The notes: generated from the letters alone by a model not told the origin. DNA of 64,000 nt from Lasiodiplodia sp. COLG20 (GCA_009801085.1 VNWV01000006.1:2728001-2792000); one strand, 5' to 3'. Positions 1 to 12,152 are shown, counted from the stretch's first letter. Numbers and translations are program-made.

Positions 1-499
1 TGCGTGCCGAGATTGTTTTCGCTTGTGAGTGAAACTCTCACCCGCGTTGTGGGTGTTTCAGGCAGGTCCGTGACGGGAAGGCCATGATGGTCAGCTGATA
101 AAAACACCCCAGTAACACTCCTCACCTTTAGCTGCAGAAGTTCGGTTTCATAACGATGGGGTGGAAAATGCCTCAAACCCCCTGTCTGGTCAGTCTTTCC
201 TGCAGAACTTGGCACACCAACTTTGTGATACAGATCTTTTGGAAGAACGAGCGCCATTTCTAATTCTTGAGATCTGACGTGACCTTCTAAAAAAACTTCA
301 AGCTTGAAAACAAATCTTTTACCTTCGTAGAAGGTGGCAGCTGCTGTACAGCGCTACCGGGAATAATTCAGAAAGAAAAGAGATCCACTACTTCCCCCAT
401 ACCCTTTGCTCATTAAAGCAATATGATAATCCCATTATAACCCATATCCCACACGCTCCACTCAAGCCCTGCTCGAATCATCACAGCGCAGCTACCCAT
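1..499. other. Intergenic, left edge
   Basis: No coding frame of convincing length or composition was found here. The last part is presumably the 3' flank of the sugar-transporter gene whose stop codon lies near position 500. No repeat, tRNA or other element was recognised. Confidence 0.5.
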
Positions 500-2538
500 T
501 TACTGAGGCTCCGCCTTCGCGCTGACATCCTCAAGCACCGCAACATTGTCCTTCTCGGCGCCCATGTGGCCGCTGACGGCGGCGGTGTCGGCGGCAAGGC
601 GCATGCTTTCGGGCAGGTGCATGATGACCTTGTCGCCGGTGAAGAGGCGGTCGATTTCCTCGAGCGAGAGGTTCTTGGTCTCCGGGTAGAAGAAGTAGAT
701 GATGGGCACGAAGAAGGCGTTGAAGACGGCGAAGTAGATGTACGTGCGCCAGCCGATGCTGTTGATCGAGACTGGCACGATTTCGACGACGAGGAAGGTA
801 AAGATCCACTGCATAAGACGTCATAATTAGCAAAAGTGGGGTTGAGAGACGGTGATGATCATGATTCGGACGTACGTTGGAGGCAGTGGCCAGAGATGCC
901 GCCTTGGTGCGAATGGCGAGAGGCGCGTATTCGGCGGGAAGCAGCCAGGGGATGGCGAGCAGGCCGATGGCGAAGAAGAAGTTGAACATGAACAGCATGA
1001 TGGCGGCGACGATACCGGCGGGCTTGCTGCCATCGGACACGGTGCCGGCGAGGATGGCCATGCAGCAGGATTGGCCGATGACAGCGAAGAGCATAAGCTT
1101 ACGGCGGCCGAGGCGGTCGAGAACCCAGACGACGGGGATAGTGGAGAGGCTATTGGTCGTCGTGTCAGTGATCTGCTGCATGTGGTAGGATTCGAAAGAC
1201 GTTCGCGGTCTTCGAACTCCAGACTGCAAGGGTCAAAACTCACAAGTAAGCAATTCCGTTGGCACCGGCGACCAGCAGAGCGGTGTTGTGCGACATTCCA
1301 ATACTCGTCTCGAAAATGACGGCGGCGTAGTACGTGATCAAGTTAATGCCACTGAGCTGTTGCATGAACTGGCCACCAATACCAAGGAGCGTCCTGTAGC
1401 GGAAACGTTGAGGGCCATCCTTGAGGAGCGCGGTGAACGTGGTACCACCGGCGATTTCCTTCTCTTCGTATAGAGTGTGGCGAATGATGGCGATCTCGTT
1501 GTTGACGACTTCTGAATCCTCAGCGATCTCCTTGGCGTTGGGCTGGAGGCGCCAAAGCACGTTACGGGCCTCATCATCGCGGTCATGGTTGAGTAGCCAA
1601 CGGGGAGATTCCGGGAGGAAGACGATACTGCCAAGGGTGACGAGAGCGAAGGCAATCTGGAAGGCGATGGGGAAGCTGAGTGCTATCAGTATTGTGTGAC
1701 ATCAGGGGTAAGGGGTAGGTTGGGTAATACCGGAACTGAGACTCGTTATCGACGAAGCTGAATGCATAATCGACCCAGTAGGCCAGAGCGACGCCGAAGA
1801 TGTTCAGGATGAATTCAATGGCGAGACCCTTGCCACGGTCGTGGGCTTGCATGAGCTCAGCGTGCCAGACAGCTTTATCATCCGTTAGTGATATATTGGG
1901 AGGCTGGCGCAGGAGCCCTTACGGATAGTTGAAGTGTTAAGTCCATTTCCAAGACCGGCAACAATACGGCCGACGATGAGTTGAGCAATGCTATACGAGG
2001 CACACTGGATGGTGGCTCCAATGGTGAGGACGATGCAGCCAAGCATGATACACTTGCGACGTCCCAGACGCTCGCCAAAGATGAAGGTGAAGATTGCTCC
2101 AAAGAAACAGCCGATTTCCTGCCGATCACATTAGAATGGTCAAAGGTGTAGTATCAGGGGTTGACCAACGTAGATGGCGACGACGGTGCCCTGAAGCGAC
2201 GAGCTGCCGCCATTTTGGGTATCGATTGAGGGGAAGACCTTCGTAAACGCAGTGCCTGTCAACAGGCCGGACATGACACCCTGGTCATAACTGCATCGCA
2301 ACCATTAGTATGTCAGTTATTCAGTGAAATAAGGAGTAGATGGAAGAGATAGTGCACGATGCGGGACACTGTATCTGCTCGAGCCGGCATCCACGCCCAC
2401 TTTTGCATTCTCCTCGATCTTTGGATGCGAAACGACGCGTGCGACATTGTGAAGGAGATAGACATACCCAAAAAGGAGGAAACCAGCGCCAGAGCAGAGG
2501 GTGATGGCCCAATCAAGGGCTTTTCCTGTCAACACCAT
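500..2538 (-). CDS. MFS sugar transporter (hexose/lactose-permease type), multi-exon
   Basis: This is a 12-TM sugar:H+ symporter of the major facilitator superfamily, predicted in the plasma membrane. Read on the minus strand from the ATG at 2538, the exons give a first helix ending LLFGY that joins DQGVMSG across an intron (GTATGT donor, acceptor at 2291). They continue with an RLGRRK loop, PESPRWLL after TM6, QQLSGINLITYYA in TM7, a second RLGRRK loop, and the C-terminal PETKNLSLEEIDRLF signature. These are the classical sugar-porter motifs in the expected order. About seven short introns break the gene, so frames change often. The C-terminal tail after the last helix is about 50 residues. 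Divergent from the SDR gene at 3912, with about 1.4 kb between them. The substrate cannot be read from sequence; a neighbouring SDR and Zn2Cys6 regulator suggest a sugar or polyol route. Confidence 0.9.
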
Positions 2539-3911
2539 GGCGGATGTGGTCCGAAGGATCGCTCAAGTCAGACAGCTGTCACAGACAGGACGAATGCTGA
2601 AAGAAAATGCAAGCGAAAAAGGAGCAGAGGAAATGCGGGGCCCCAGAATGTAGGCTTGGGTATGGTGTTGGCTGGGCATTGAGTTTATATATGCAGCATC
2701 AACAGGTGCAGAGGCCTAGCCTGATTCATTTGCAGATTGGCCCGCGAGAAAACTCCATGCGGGCGCTTAGATGACCCCAGGCAGCGGCCGAGCAAGGCTA
2801 AGCCGGTTTGCGCCACTGCACTTGTTGTGACGCTGCCGATGGCACCCTTGCCTGATACCCGGCTCCACGATGACCGAATTGTGGAGGGACCTGCGGCGGA
2901 TTGGTCGCGAGCCGAGGCGGGCGCCGTTTGCAAGCCTTGCAGCCGTGGTGCCTTCGTTGGGCCGGTTTTGCTGCTGCCCTGCGGCGCGGCTCGACCCTTA
3001 CGTCCGTTCGCCGCATCGTTAAGCATAACAAATTGCGTGGCCCGGGGCCGTGTTACCGCTGTCTATTGACTTCTGGTACCTGTCAACGCGGCGACATGAG
3101 CTGAGCATGACGCGGACGCTGCTACTACAGGAATTTTGTCTTTGTTGGATGCGCCATCTCTGGCGGGCCTTGACTGATGAGTCGGGCCGGGGTGGTGAAG
3201 TTTGTCCGCATCAGGAGATCTATCCGGGGAAAGCAGCGGCCGCTGTGGAGTCGAGGCGGAGGGATCCCCAGCTTCAGCAGCCTCTGTGGCCGAACCCCGG
3301 GCTTGGCGTACGTCGTATTCCGACACGCGACGCGGCGGTGGATTGGCCCCGCTGGGGCGCGCCGAGCTTTCCCACATAGGTTGCGGCAAGTCAGAGCGCC
3401 GTGAGGCTAGCGTGCGCTGGCGGTTGGATCTGCCGACCCCATTGTGCGTCCGAATGCGGTATCCAGGAGCGCTACCATTCTCAGCCCTCTCGGAATTCTC
3501 CTCAAGGCGCAACCATAGCGTTGATAGTCGCTGGAGACGGACTGCGATACCGGCTGTCCGTTCCAAAGAGGCCTTGTATTACGAAATTCAGACCCGAGAG
3601 TAATCCGGGGGCACTGTAGTGGGAGATTGGGGCCCCAGAGAGAGCGACTGCATGGTCAGCGGCGGAAGCATGCGCTTTCCTCTCTGGGAAACTGCCCCTC
3701 AATTCTCGAGCCAAAAGTACTTTGACCCTTCCCCACGCCCTGAAGCGGTAATGTAGGACGCTGCTCGAGGTCCAGAGCTTTTAAGAGAACCGCCCGCCTT
3801 CACGAGGAGCCTTTGCTAAGTCTTGCGTTCCCTCCGCCATTGAACCACCCCTCTACCTGCCGTCTCGCCTCCCCGACCAAACCGCCTCCCATCACACTCT
3901 ATTTCTTGACC
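2539..3911. other. Intergenic between divergent transporter and SDR
   Basis: About 1.4 kb of GC-rich DNA separates the two divergent genes. Several overlapping open frames exist on both strands (for example 2685-3026, 3063-3566), but none shows a family motif, and GC-rich composition alone explains their length. The last 100 bases before 3912 are a pyrimidine-rich leader typical of a fungal promoter and 5'UTR. No TATA box, repeat or RNA gene was recognised. Confidence 0.5.
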
Positions 3912-4883
3912 ATGGCGCCCGCGATCGTGTCCGACACTGCCCTTGCGGCCGAGATTCCCGAGTCGAGCATGACGCCTGCGGCTCAGGCACCAGTCAACAA
4001 GCTGTTCGGTCTGCATGGAAGGACCATCGTGGTGACGGGAGGAGCGCGTGGTCTCGGTATTACGCTTGCCACTGCCGTGCTTGAGGCTGGTGGCGACGTT
4101 GTTTGCCTTGACATTCTTCCCGAGCCGAGCGCCGATGAATGGGCGAACATCACCAAGATCACCAAGCTCTCGTCCACCCCCCAGCACGCAAGCTACAAGA
4201 AGTGCGACATCACAAACGAGGCGGAAGTCGAGGCCGTCATCCAGGCGGCCGCGGAGGAGGCCACTACCAGAGGGAACCCAATCAAGGGCCTGATCTCGTG
4301 TGCGGGTATCCAGCAGATGAAGGACGCTATCGACTACCCGGTCGACGGCTACAGGCGCATGATGGAAGTAAACGTCGTTGGCAACTTCACCACGGCCAAG
4401 CATGTGGCGAGGGTGTTGAGAGACGGCGGAAAGGGCGGCAGCATCGTCTTCATCGCCTCCATGTCCGGACAGATCATGAACAGGGTAAGTGCAGCGCTTG
4501 CGTCTGCCGCATTCGAACGCCGCCACGCGGGTCCTGAGACCTGCCGACAAGAGACTAACGTAGCGCAGGGACTGCACTGCTCGGCATACAACTCGTCTAA
4601 GGCGGCCGTCCACCAGATGACCCGGTCGCTGGCCGTGGAATGGGGCACGTACGGGATCCGCGTCAACTCGCTATCGCCCGGCTACATCCGCACGGCAATG
4701 ACCGACGCTCTGTTGGTCGAGAAGCCCGAGGTGGAGGAGACATGGATGAGGGGAGCGGCGCTGGGCCGCCTGGGCGCGCCTGAGGACTTCAAGGCGGGTG
4801 CCATCTTCCTGCTGGCTGATGGCAGCGCATGGCAGACGGGCTCGGACCTGCGCATCGACGGCGGTCACTGCGCCTCCGCATGA
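3912..4883 (+). CDS. Short-chain dehydrogenase/reductase (polyol/sorbose-reductase-like)
   Basis: A classical SDR using NAD(P)H, probably cytosolic and acting on a sugar or polyol. The Rossmann motif TGGARGLG lies near residue 40, the NAG-equivalent is SCAG, and the catalytic Ser lies in the IVFIASMSG strand. The active-site YNSSK follows, then SPGYIRTAMT and a C-terminal IDGGH. An 84-bp phase-0 intron at 4485-4568 (GTAAGT...CAG) stays open when unspliced; removing it joins QIMNR to GLHCSAYNSSK, the expected spacing from catalytic Ser to Tyr. The spliced product is about 295 residues. I chose the ATG at 3912 (ACCATGG context); the same frame is open to an ATG at 3813, which would add 33 non-conserved residues. 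It resembles fungal sorbose/L-xylulose reductases, but the exact substrate is inference. Confidence 0.9.
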   Translation: MAPAIVSDTALAAEIPESSMTPAAQAPVNKLFGLHGRTIVVTGGARGLGITLATAVLEAGGDVVCLDILPEPSADEWANITKITKLSSTPQHASYKKCDITNEAEVEAVIQAAAEEATTRGNPIKGLISCAGIQQMKDAIDYPVDGYRRMMEVNVVGNFTTAKHVARVLRDGGKGGSIVFIASMSGQIMNRVSAALASAAFERRHAGPETCRQETNVAQGLHCSAYNSSKAAVHQMTRSLAVEWGTYGIRVNSLSPGYIRTAMTDALLVEKPEVEETWMRGAALGRLGAPEDFKAGAIFLLADGSAWQTGSDLRIDGGHCASA

Positions 4884-5381
4884 GCGCACGTCCGCAGGGG
4901 AGCGGTGAAATCTTGGACGATAATTTTGGCATTTCTGGACGGCGTCAGGCAAACAGTCATCGGGAGGCGCGTTAGAGCTAGCATATGTCCTAGTAGACCA
5001 AAAAAAAAAATGTTAGACTTCTTTGCTGCACGCGGGAATAAGAGGCTGGCAACGGTGGTGAAATTGGGCTGAGTCAGGCGCAGGTTTAAGGCGGCTCGCG
5101 CGAGAGCCGCATAAGCGCAAGAGCGCGTGCGTGGATGTTGTCGCGGTCGGCTAATTATTGGCCGAAGAGAAACGATGAGATCGGCGGCGTGTCTGGAGGC
5201 GTGATGAGCTGCGGGCCAGACGTTGGGGTGTTCCGGAGATCGCACTTCCCCGAGCCTGTGGGGAGGCTACAGCCCTAAACCCCACGGCTTTTGCAGCCAC
5301 CACCCAAGCACCTGTCTGCTGCATCTCAATGGAGGCCCCCGCACCTGCAAGTCGCACAAGCTGCTTCAGCATCTGCTGGTC
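4884..5381. other. Intergenic, SDR 3' flank and regulator promoter
   Basis: About 500 bp between two co-oriented genes. It contains a short A10-type run near 5000 and GC-rich promoter sequence ahead of the Zn2Cys6 regulator. The frame upstream of 5382 stays open back to an ATG at 5223 but shows no conserved features. No element was recognised. Confidence 0.45.
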
Positions 5382-7911
5382 ATGTCGCCGCCAGCCACCC
5401 AGGACCAACTGACGCCCTCGTCCGCCCGCGCGACCAACCCTGCCAACCAGCACCCGCCTGCGCCTGCCCGCGACTCGGTCCAACCTCCGCCCGACACCTC
5501 TCTCAAAAGGAAGCGCGGTCGCCACGGCTGCTTGAATTGCCGCCGCAAGCGCAAGAAATGCAAGTCCACTGCCGAGCTTTCAATCCTTGCTCATTGGAAG
5601 CTGACTTCGGTCTTCGAGCTTAGGTGACGAGGTCCATCCAACCTGCACAAAATGCCAGAAGCACGGCGAGACCTGCGAGTGGGATACCGGCGTTATTTTC
5701 CGCCACAATGGCCTCTCCAGCGAGCACCCCTCCATGCGCGAGATTGGCCGCCATAGCCAGCAGCGCCATACCGACTTCACTGTACGCCTCGAAGCTCGGC
5801 TCTGACTGAGAAGCCGTCGCACTCACGCCCCACAGATTATCGACGTTACTTCCTCCGTCATGCGTTCGTGCCGGGAGGATGATGCCTCGGCCGACGATTT
5901 TCAAGATACCCCATCTATAACACCGCTGGGGAGCGAGCCCCGTGAGACTTGGCCCTGGCGGCACAATGAAGAACCTGCTCCCGTCCAGTCGGCCAGAGCC
6001 TTTTCCTCAGCCTCATCCGAACAAGCCAGGTCCCTGAGCGACGCCCAATCCCCTCTTCAACACCACAACATTCCAGTATCCACTCCAAAATTCCAGGCCC
6101 CTGCCGTACCGAATGGTTCCGACTCACAAAATCGTATACCATCGTACAGCTCCCGTGGAGCCACCGAGAACACTCAGGTAGAGGCTAGCGACCGCGGCCG
6201 TCAGCCCCACACGAGTGGAAATGGGGTTATTGGAAAGGGTCAGCAGCGCACAGACGGGGTTTTGACACCTCACCCTCACTTGAACCGGACCAGCTCATCC
6301 TCGACCTTCTCGACCGTTCGCTCTAGGCTACCGACGCCCACCTCCGCGCCACCTGGAAGTACCCATCGGTACAGCCTTGAACATGAAGCGCCAGCTTTGA
6401 CGCTTTCTGCAGGAGAGCTGGCCGCCCTGGACTTCTTGACATCCCAGCCTACCCAACATGCTCCGCACGAACTAGGAATGGCAGACCACGAGGGGCCTTG
6501 GATATCTCAAGATATGAATGCAGAGATATCCTCTGCTTTTTCAAATGATCCCGTCTTGGCTGACTCGCCATCTTATGGCCTCTACTATCCAAGTCATGCC
6601 TACAAGGACCTACAGCAGAACCTGCACAGTCATATCATTGAGACTGCTCGTAACAGCGGGCTCACTAGGCATGGGACTCCAGAATTTGGTATGGCGGGAT
6701 CTCACGATGGCATTTCAGGTCATGATCCGGACACTGTTGACCGTGCCACAGCAAGGCTCGAGTCAATGACTCACCCCCAACCCACGAAGACTTTGAAGGA
6801 ACAGCGGGAAATTGAGCTTTGGCAGAATTACTTTAACGAGGTTGCTCCCTGGCTTGACAAGTTTGATAACCAGCGACATTTCCAATTCTCCATCCCTGTC
6901 ATGGCAAAGACTTGCCCTCACCTGCGATATTCAGCTTTGGCCCTCTCCGCCCGACAGCAAGAAAGAAAAGATCCGTCTCGACCATACACGGAGAGTCTTG
7001 GACTGTATCAAGAGGCGATCCAGAACCTGGTTCCAGAGCTTGAGACCATGAGCACCGAGGTGATTGCATCAAGCGTCTTACTGTGTGTTCTGGAAATGAT
7101 CATTGTATCACCAAAGGATTGGGGTCGGCATCTCGATGGTTGTGCCATTCTTCTCCAGGCTGCTAACATTACCGGTGTCTCTGGTGGTGTAAATCAAGCA
7201 CTCTTCTGGTGTTTCGCGCGCATGGACGTCTGGGGTGGCTACCTCTCAGATAGCTGTACCAAAGTTCCCCTGGATCGTTGGCTCTCCTCCCACGTCCCCA
7301 TGTCAACCGCCGTAAATCTCTTCAAGAACGAGTGTAAAGGCTTCGACGCGTACGCAAACTACGCCGTATTCCTGTCAGCCTCAGTCGTCAACGTCATCAA
7401 CGGCCGCGGTGACACCGTCTCCAACCCGGAGGCCCGCGCCGAGTACGTCGCGCGCTGGAAGGCACTGTGGGACCTCGTCGAGGACTGGTACAACTCGCGC
7501 CCCGTCGAGATGCAGCCTTTGCTCTCGTACCCGGCCTCGTTCGACGACTACGACTTCCCCTTCCCCAAGATCCTGTACGGCAACCCGCCCGCGACCAACG
7601 GGAACCAGCTGTACCATTTCTGCGCTATCCGCCTGTTGCAGGAGAAGCCGAAGGAGGTGCGGCTGAGCAAGAAGAGTGCCAAGAGTCTGATCTGGCACGC
7701 TCGCCAGATTTGCGGCATCGCTGCGAGCAATAGTCACCATGGTGCTTGGATCAACGGTTTGCAGCCGCTGTGGGTGGCTGGTAAGTTGATGAGCCACCCT
7801 AGCGAGCATAGGGCGATTTTGAATGTTTTGGCGAGGATTGAGAATGAGAGCGGGTGGGCGACTAAGTGGCGGGCGGATGAGTTGAAGGAGTATTGGGGTG
7901 CGGATGCTTGA
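5382..7911 (+). CDS. Zn2Cys6 transcription factor with Fungal_trans_2-like domain
   Basis: A fungal-specific nuclear transcription factor. After a basic KRKRGRHG stretch the binuclear cluster reads CLNCRRKRKKC, then DEVHPTCTKCQKHGETC, a perfect C-X2-C-X6-C-X6-C-X2-C-X6-C. The third Cys codon is split (T|GT) by an intron at 5560-5623 that begins GCAAGT, a GC-AG intron. A second intron (5782-5835, GTACGC...CAG, phase 0) follows. Exons 5382-5559, 5624-5781 and 5836-7911 give about 803 residues. A long Ser/Pro-rich linker leads to a helical C-terminal half (from about KTLKEQREIELWQNYF) resembling the PF11951 type. The start at 5382 is the closest ATG to the zinc cluster. It lies 0.5 kb downstream of the SDR and may regulate it and the transporter; that is inference from position. 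Confidence 0.9.
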
Positions 7912-8422
7912 TGGGTGTTGGACCTGTTTGCTGAGTTAATTACGGTGTTAAGTGTCCGTCTGTGGATTTGATGAGGTGTTGTTGTGAGGGTTGTACAGGT
8001 GAAAAAAGTGGATTACATTGATTACTGGCTCGTAAATATTGAAGTGGTGCTGGGGACATTGGTGTTGAAAAAAATATATTGTAACTTTTGGACAGGAGCT
8101 CCAAATCTTCTGATTACCGGGGGTATTGCAGCTGACGGTTAGCGTGAATTTTTTTTCGCCCATTCCATGGGGAGTTGAAGCTATCGTCCGGACGTGAATG
8201 TATAATTATTAATGCGACATTTACATCCGGACGATAGCTTCAACTCCCCATATATGTTCATTTTTGTTAAAAGAAAAATAACCCAGGCACACTTAATGCT
8301 GTTCTTCACGCTAGCCGGCTGTAGTACCGCTCTGTAACCGATTCACGCAAGTTTTATGCTGCAATAGTCCTATGTACGTCATGTCAAGAATCGTTATTGA
8401 CCCTGTGTTGCTCTCCCGTGTA
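7912..8422. other. Convergent 3' flanks with a foldback element
   Basis: AT-rich sequence lying between the 3' ends of the Zn2Cys6 gene and the AAA ATPase gene. The one conspicuous structure is the inverted repeat annotated separately at 8167-8251. No coding frame was recognised. Confidence 0.6.
8167..8251. repeat. Foldback inverted repeat, 35-bp arms, 15-nt loop
   Basis: The left arm 8167-8201 and right arm 8217-8251 are reverse complements over 35 bp with two mismatches; the outer 26 bp are perfect. Both mismatches are transitions (C/T and G/A) in the inner part. The 15-nt AT-rich loop is 8202-8216. It could be a tiny MITE or foldback transposon remnant, a cruciform, or a strong RNA hairpin between convergent genes. 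No flanking target-site duplication is evident. Confidence 0.85.
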
Positions 8423-11400
8423 TCACTTTTTGCCGCGCTTCTTTTCCGCCTTCACCTCTGTCTCATGTTCTTCATCGCTGCCTTCAACTCTCTTCTTCGA
8501 TTCCTTCTTCTTGGTCTTTGTCTTCTCCGATTCGGCAGCAGCATCTTCACCTTTCTTTCCAGAGATACTCTTTTTGCCCTTTGCCTTCTTGCTTACAATC
8601 TCCTCAACATCTTCGTCGCTGTCATCGCTCTTTTGTTGTTCTGACACGGCATCGCTATCACTCTGACTGCTGTCATCCGCAGAGCTCTCTTCCTCCTCAT
8701 CCTCTTCTTCTGAGCTATCAGAGGTAATGGTGCTGTCCGAATCGGGTTCCGCCTTCGCTTTCTTCTTCTCATGCCTAACCCTTGGCTTCGTAGACGCAGA
8801 CTTGGCTTTACTGGATTCTGCGTACTGTTCATTCGCCTTAAAGCCATCACTCCGCGTCTTGTTGGCGCGCGCCTGCGAGGACTGCGTTGCCTTTTGCGTG
8901 GCCAGGAGGTATTCATCGAAGGAGTCGGATGTTTGCTGGACGATTTTGAACTGTTCGACGGTGAGCTTAGTTATTTTCTTGCCTTTTTTGTTCTGGTGGT
9001 GGATGTTCCCATTGCTCTGTGCGCGGTACTCGGCGAGCGCGATGGCGGTTTGGAAGGCGTTGCGGATTTGTCTGTAGGCGATTAGTTTTGGTTAGACATC
9101 CCACTGATGACACTAAGATGATGACTTGGGAGAAAGATAGTGATAGGAGGAGATATTGACCTTCCATTCCAGGTGTTCATTTTGTTCGCTTCCATCTTCT
9201 TGAATTGCTCCCTGGCAAACTTCAGAACCTGCTTCTTGTCGACCTCGAGCACTTGACCGCGCTCCTTGAAGCGCCGCTTGGCCGTATCAAGATGCATCCT
9301 CCAGATAGTCAGCGTCGCGCTCTTGTCAAGCGCCGGGTAGAAGAGGCTGAGGTGGATGCGGCTGCGAAAGGCTTGGTCGATGATGCCGACCCGGTTGGTC
9401 GTCAAGAAGAGGATCCCGGAATAATATTCGAGCACCCGTAGGAAGACAGAGACGACCGCGTTGCGCCGCAGATCTTCCCGGTTACGCTCTTGCAGGAATA
9501 CACTATACCAGCGTTTTAGTATGACATTTAAAAAGGGAGATCCGAGGAAAGGGAGGACGCACTCGGCCTCGTCAAGAAGTAGCACGCAGCCCCACTTGTG
9601 CGCTAGCTGGAACGTTTTCTCGAGATTCTCTTCCACTGTATCAGCAGTCTCACCGATGTCACCACATGTTATCGGATACAGCGGGCGAGACGTGTAGTCC
9701 GCAATGCACTCCGCGGTCGAAGTCTTCCCGACGCCGGGTTCTCCATGTAAAAGGATTATCACTCCTTTCCCTGGAAAGGTGTCAGTGAATGGCTATTCAA
9801 ATTTAGGAAGATACCGTAGCGACCTTTGCCTTTGACAAGGTCCATGGAGATCTCTACGTGCCCATTTTCTTTGTCTCTGCCTGGTCCACGGTTGTGGTTT
9901 TCCACGAGTGCTTTGATAGCATCAGCGTGCCCCTCTTGCCTGCCCGCAGCAATCTTGAATTAGCAAATATCTTGAATTGTGGCTCCAGCAATAGAAAAGA
10001 TAATCTTACAAAACGAGGTCATCAAATGAGTTCTTGTCTTCGATGTTGTTAATCAGCTCGATGCTGAACTTGGCTGTTGGCAGCATCAGCAATTTTATTC
10101 CGGATTTTCCGAGGATGGGAGTTCACATACCCCATTTGCGAGACCGAAGAATGAATCCATATAGGTAATAGGGCAACAGAATCTTATCCTCAGCAGGAGG
10201 AGCATCCAGATTCTCAGGCGACTCCAGGGCATCCTTCCGCTCCGAAAACCAACTCTCGGATTCCGCATGATCTTGTACTTGATCAAGGTGTATTGCTTCA
10301 TCTAAAGTTCTCGGATTTATACACAGTTCTCGAGTATCGTAGGTCGTTCGCGTAGAGGTATACTCCGGTGGCCTCCACTTTGGTTCCTCGAGGATCGCGG
10401 ATCGCTGGTCGATGATGATACGGGAGTCGATCTGGATCCGTTTGAGTAAGTCAATGTGATACTTTCTATCATTTAAAGAACCCTATTGACGAAAGGCAAG
10501 CGAACCTCTTCTGCGTTGGTACAATTACTCTCAAGAGTTAGACCAGTATAGTGACGATGGACGACTTCGTTTTTCTTGGAGAGGCTTAGAAACTTGTCTC
10601 CTCTCTGAAGAAGCTGCGGTCTTATCGTATCGCTCTTCTCATGGAATGCCAATGGGTATATTGGGAGAGACGCGATGTCTCTGAAGCCAGTGTAGGGTTT
10701 GATATCGATGGTTTCTACCACCGGCCTGAACCCCTCCCCATCGAATTCCCAGAAATAGTAATCGACATGAAATGAGCTTTTCGTGAACAAATTTTGCGGT
10801 ATCCCTCCAGGAGGTAACGCAGGCATGGTGTGCGGAAGTCCGGTTGACTGCACCGAGGTGACTGTGTCCCTGCCTCCTGTGAAACGGAGAACTCGGGAGA
10901 CTTGCAGATGCCCGCCTTGCCGAACCACTTCTTGTCCGTGGTGGAAAAGATACCATAAGCAGTCGAATGGTATCTGGGTGATGGTTCTGGCCTTGATGGA
11001 ACGGTAAAGTTTGAGTATCGGTTTGAGCGACCCGTCGAAGAAGTGTACTAGGAGTCGTAAGTGCTCACATTTGAACTGTAGGTTCCTAAACTGCATTACT
11101 TCATGCAGTGAGTTAATTCGAGAATCAGGGCCAGCGGAATCAACAGGGATGATTGGACGAGAATCTCCATCTTCCGACTCATCATATCTCTCCTCGACAT
11201 CTTCATGAGAGCCTGAAGCTTTCTGCTGATTCTCTAGCGTTCTCTTTTCGTGTTGAGATTCAATCTCTGCTTCTGCGTCTTTAAACATTTCCCTGATCTC
11301 CTTTTCGTACCTGACAAACATTTTGAACGGAGAGAGGAAGACAGTGTTTTCAGTGAAAATGGATATCTCTCTGCCGAGTTCTCTCAAGCACTTCAAAAGA

Positions 11401-12152
11401 TGTCTGGATGTGATTCGAACTTTGCATGGTAGTAGGCTACCTCCCTCAAAGGTTGGTAGCGGTCCAGATTCATCCGCACATGCGCTTTTTTCGCCATCCA
11501 CGTCCAAGCACTTTTCTTGTTGACTTTCCAGAAATGAACAGATCCCGACAGTATCAGCGATCAGGTGGACTTCGAGAGCATACTTGGGCTGTATGCCTGG
11601 TCCATAGTGGGACCTGTTGAACCAATTGTAGTCTCCATACTCGATGATAGAGTATGGTGGTGGCGGCGGCTCCAGCGGTCGGTCTCTGATTGGGTAAGAT
11701 CGTCTCCCAGTATTTCCCAAATTCTCGATTTCGTATTCCAGAATACCGATACGGTCGCTAAGATTCCTGAGTAGATTGCCATGATCATCAATATGTTGTG
11801 AGATGGCGTTTTGAACGTAGCGCACCGGGCGCTTGGCTTTTGCCTTTTTCAGCTTTCTATCCACTTCGTGTGGAAGGGGCAGTGCAGGCGCCGGGCCGAA
11901 GAGGAAAGAAAAGTTGTCATGGCCACCCCCCACGTCGGACTCAGACTCGGAATCAGAGGACGATTGGGTTTCTGTGTCAGACCTAGCAGATGCCGCTGAA
12001 GCTGCTGGTGACTTGTTTGATTCATTCTCTGGGCTCTTTGATGCCTCTCTGTCAATGCGTGGCTTGCTGGATGGAGAATCAAGGCTTGGATCTGTGGGCA
12101 TAGCACCGCTTGCTGTTTCTTCGCCAGCCTCAGAAGCTGCACTGGAAGGCAT
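8423..12152 (-). CDS. AAA+ ATPase with N-terminal DUF7025-type region
   Basis: A large fungal AAA+ ATPase, read leftward from the ATG at 12152. Exon 1 (10506-12152) carries a Ser-rich acidic N-terminus, a short coiled region and the DUF7025-type domain. A 74-bp intron (10432-10505) joins TNAEE to IDSRIIIDQRS. After YYLYGFILRSRKWG, a further exon carries KFSIELINNIEDKNSFDDLVL, leading to Walker A GEPGVGKTS. A 60-bp in-frame intron at 9503-9562 must be removed to give Walker B LLLDEAD followed by VFLQER. ILFLTTNRVG is the sensor region and RIHLSLFY matches the arginine-finger region. The tail (8423 to about 9080) is a long Lys/Glu/Asp/Ser-rich disordered segment. The cellular role is unknown; such proteins are common accessory genes in Pezizomycotina. 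It is divergent from the DUF7708 gene. Confidence 0.85.

Noticed and set aside
3063..3566. Long minus-strand open frame upstream of the SDR
   Set aside because: GC-rich composition keeps several frames open on both strands; there is no motif and no splice support.
9503..9562. Extra 20 residues between DEA and VFLQER in the AAA ATPase
   Set aside because: The stretch is a 60-bp in-frame intron with GT...AG ends; removing it restores the Walker B DEAD box.
10432..10505. Apparent frameshift in the AAA ATPase gene at its exon 1 end
   Set aside because: A 74-bp phase-0 intron joins NAEE to IDSRIIIDQ without any frame change.
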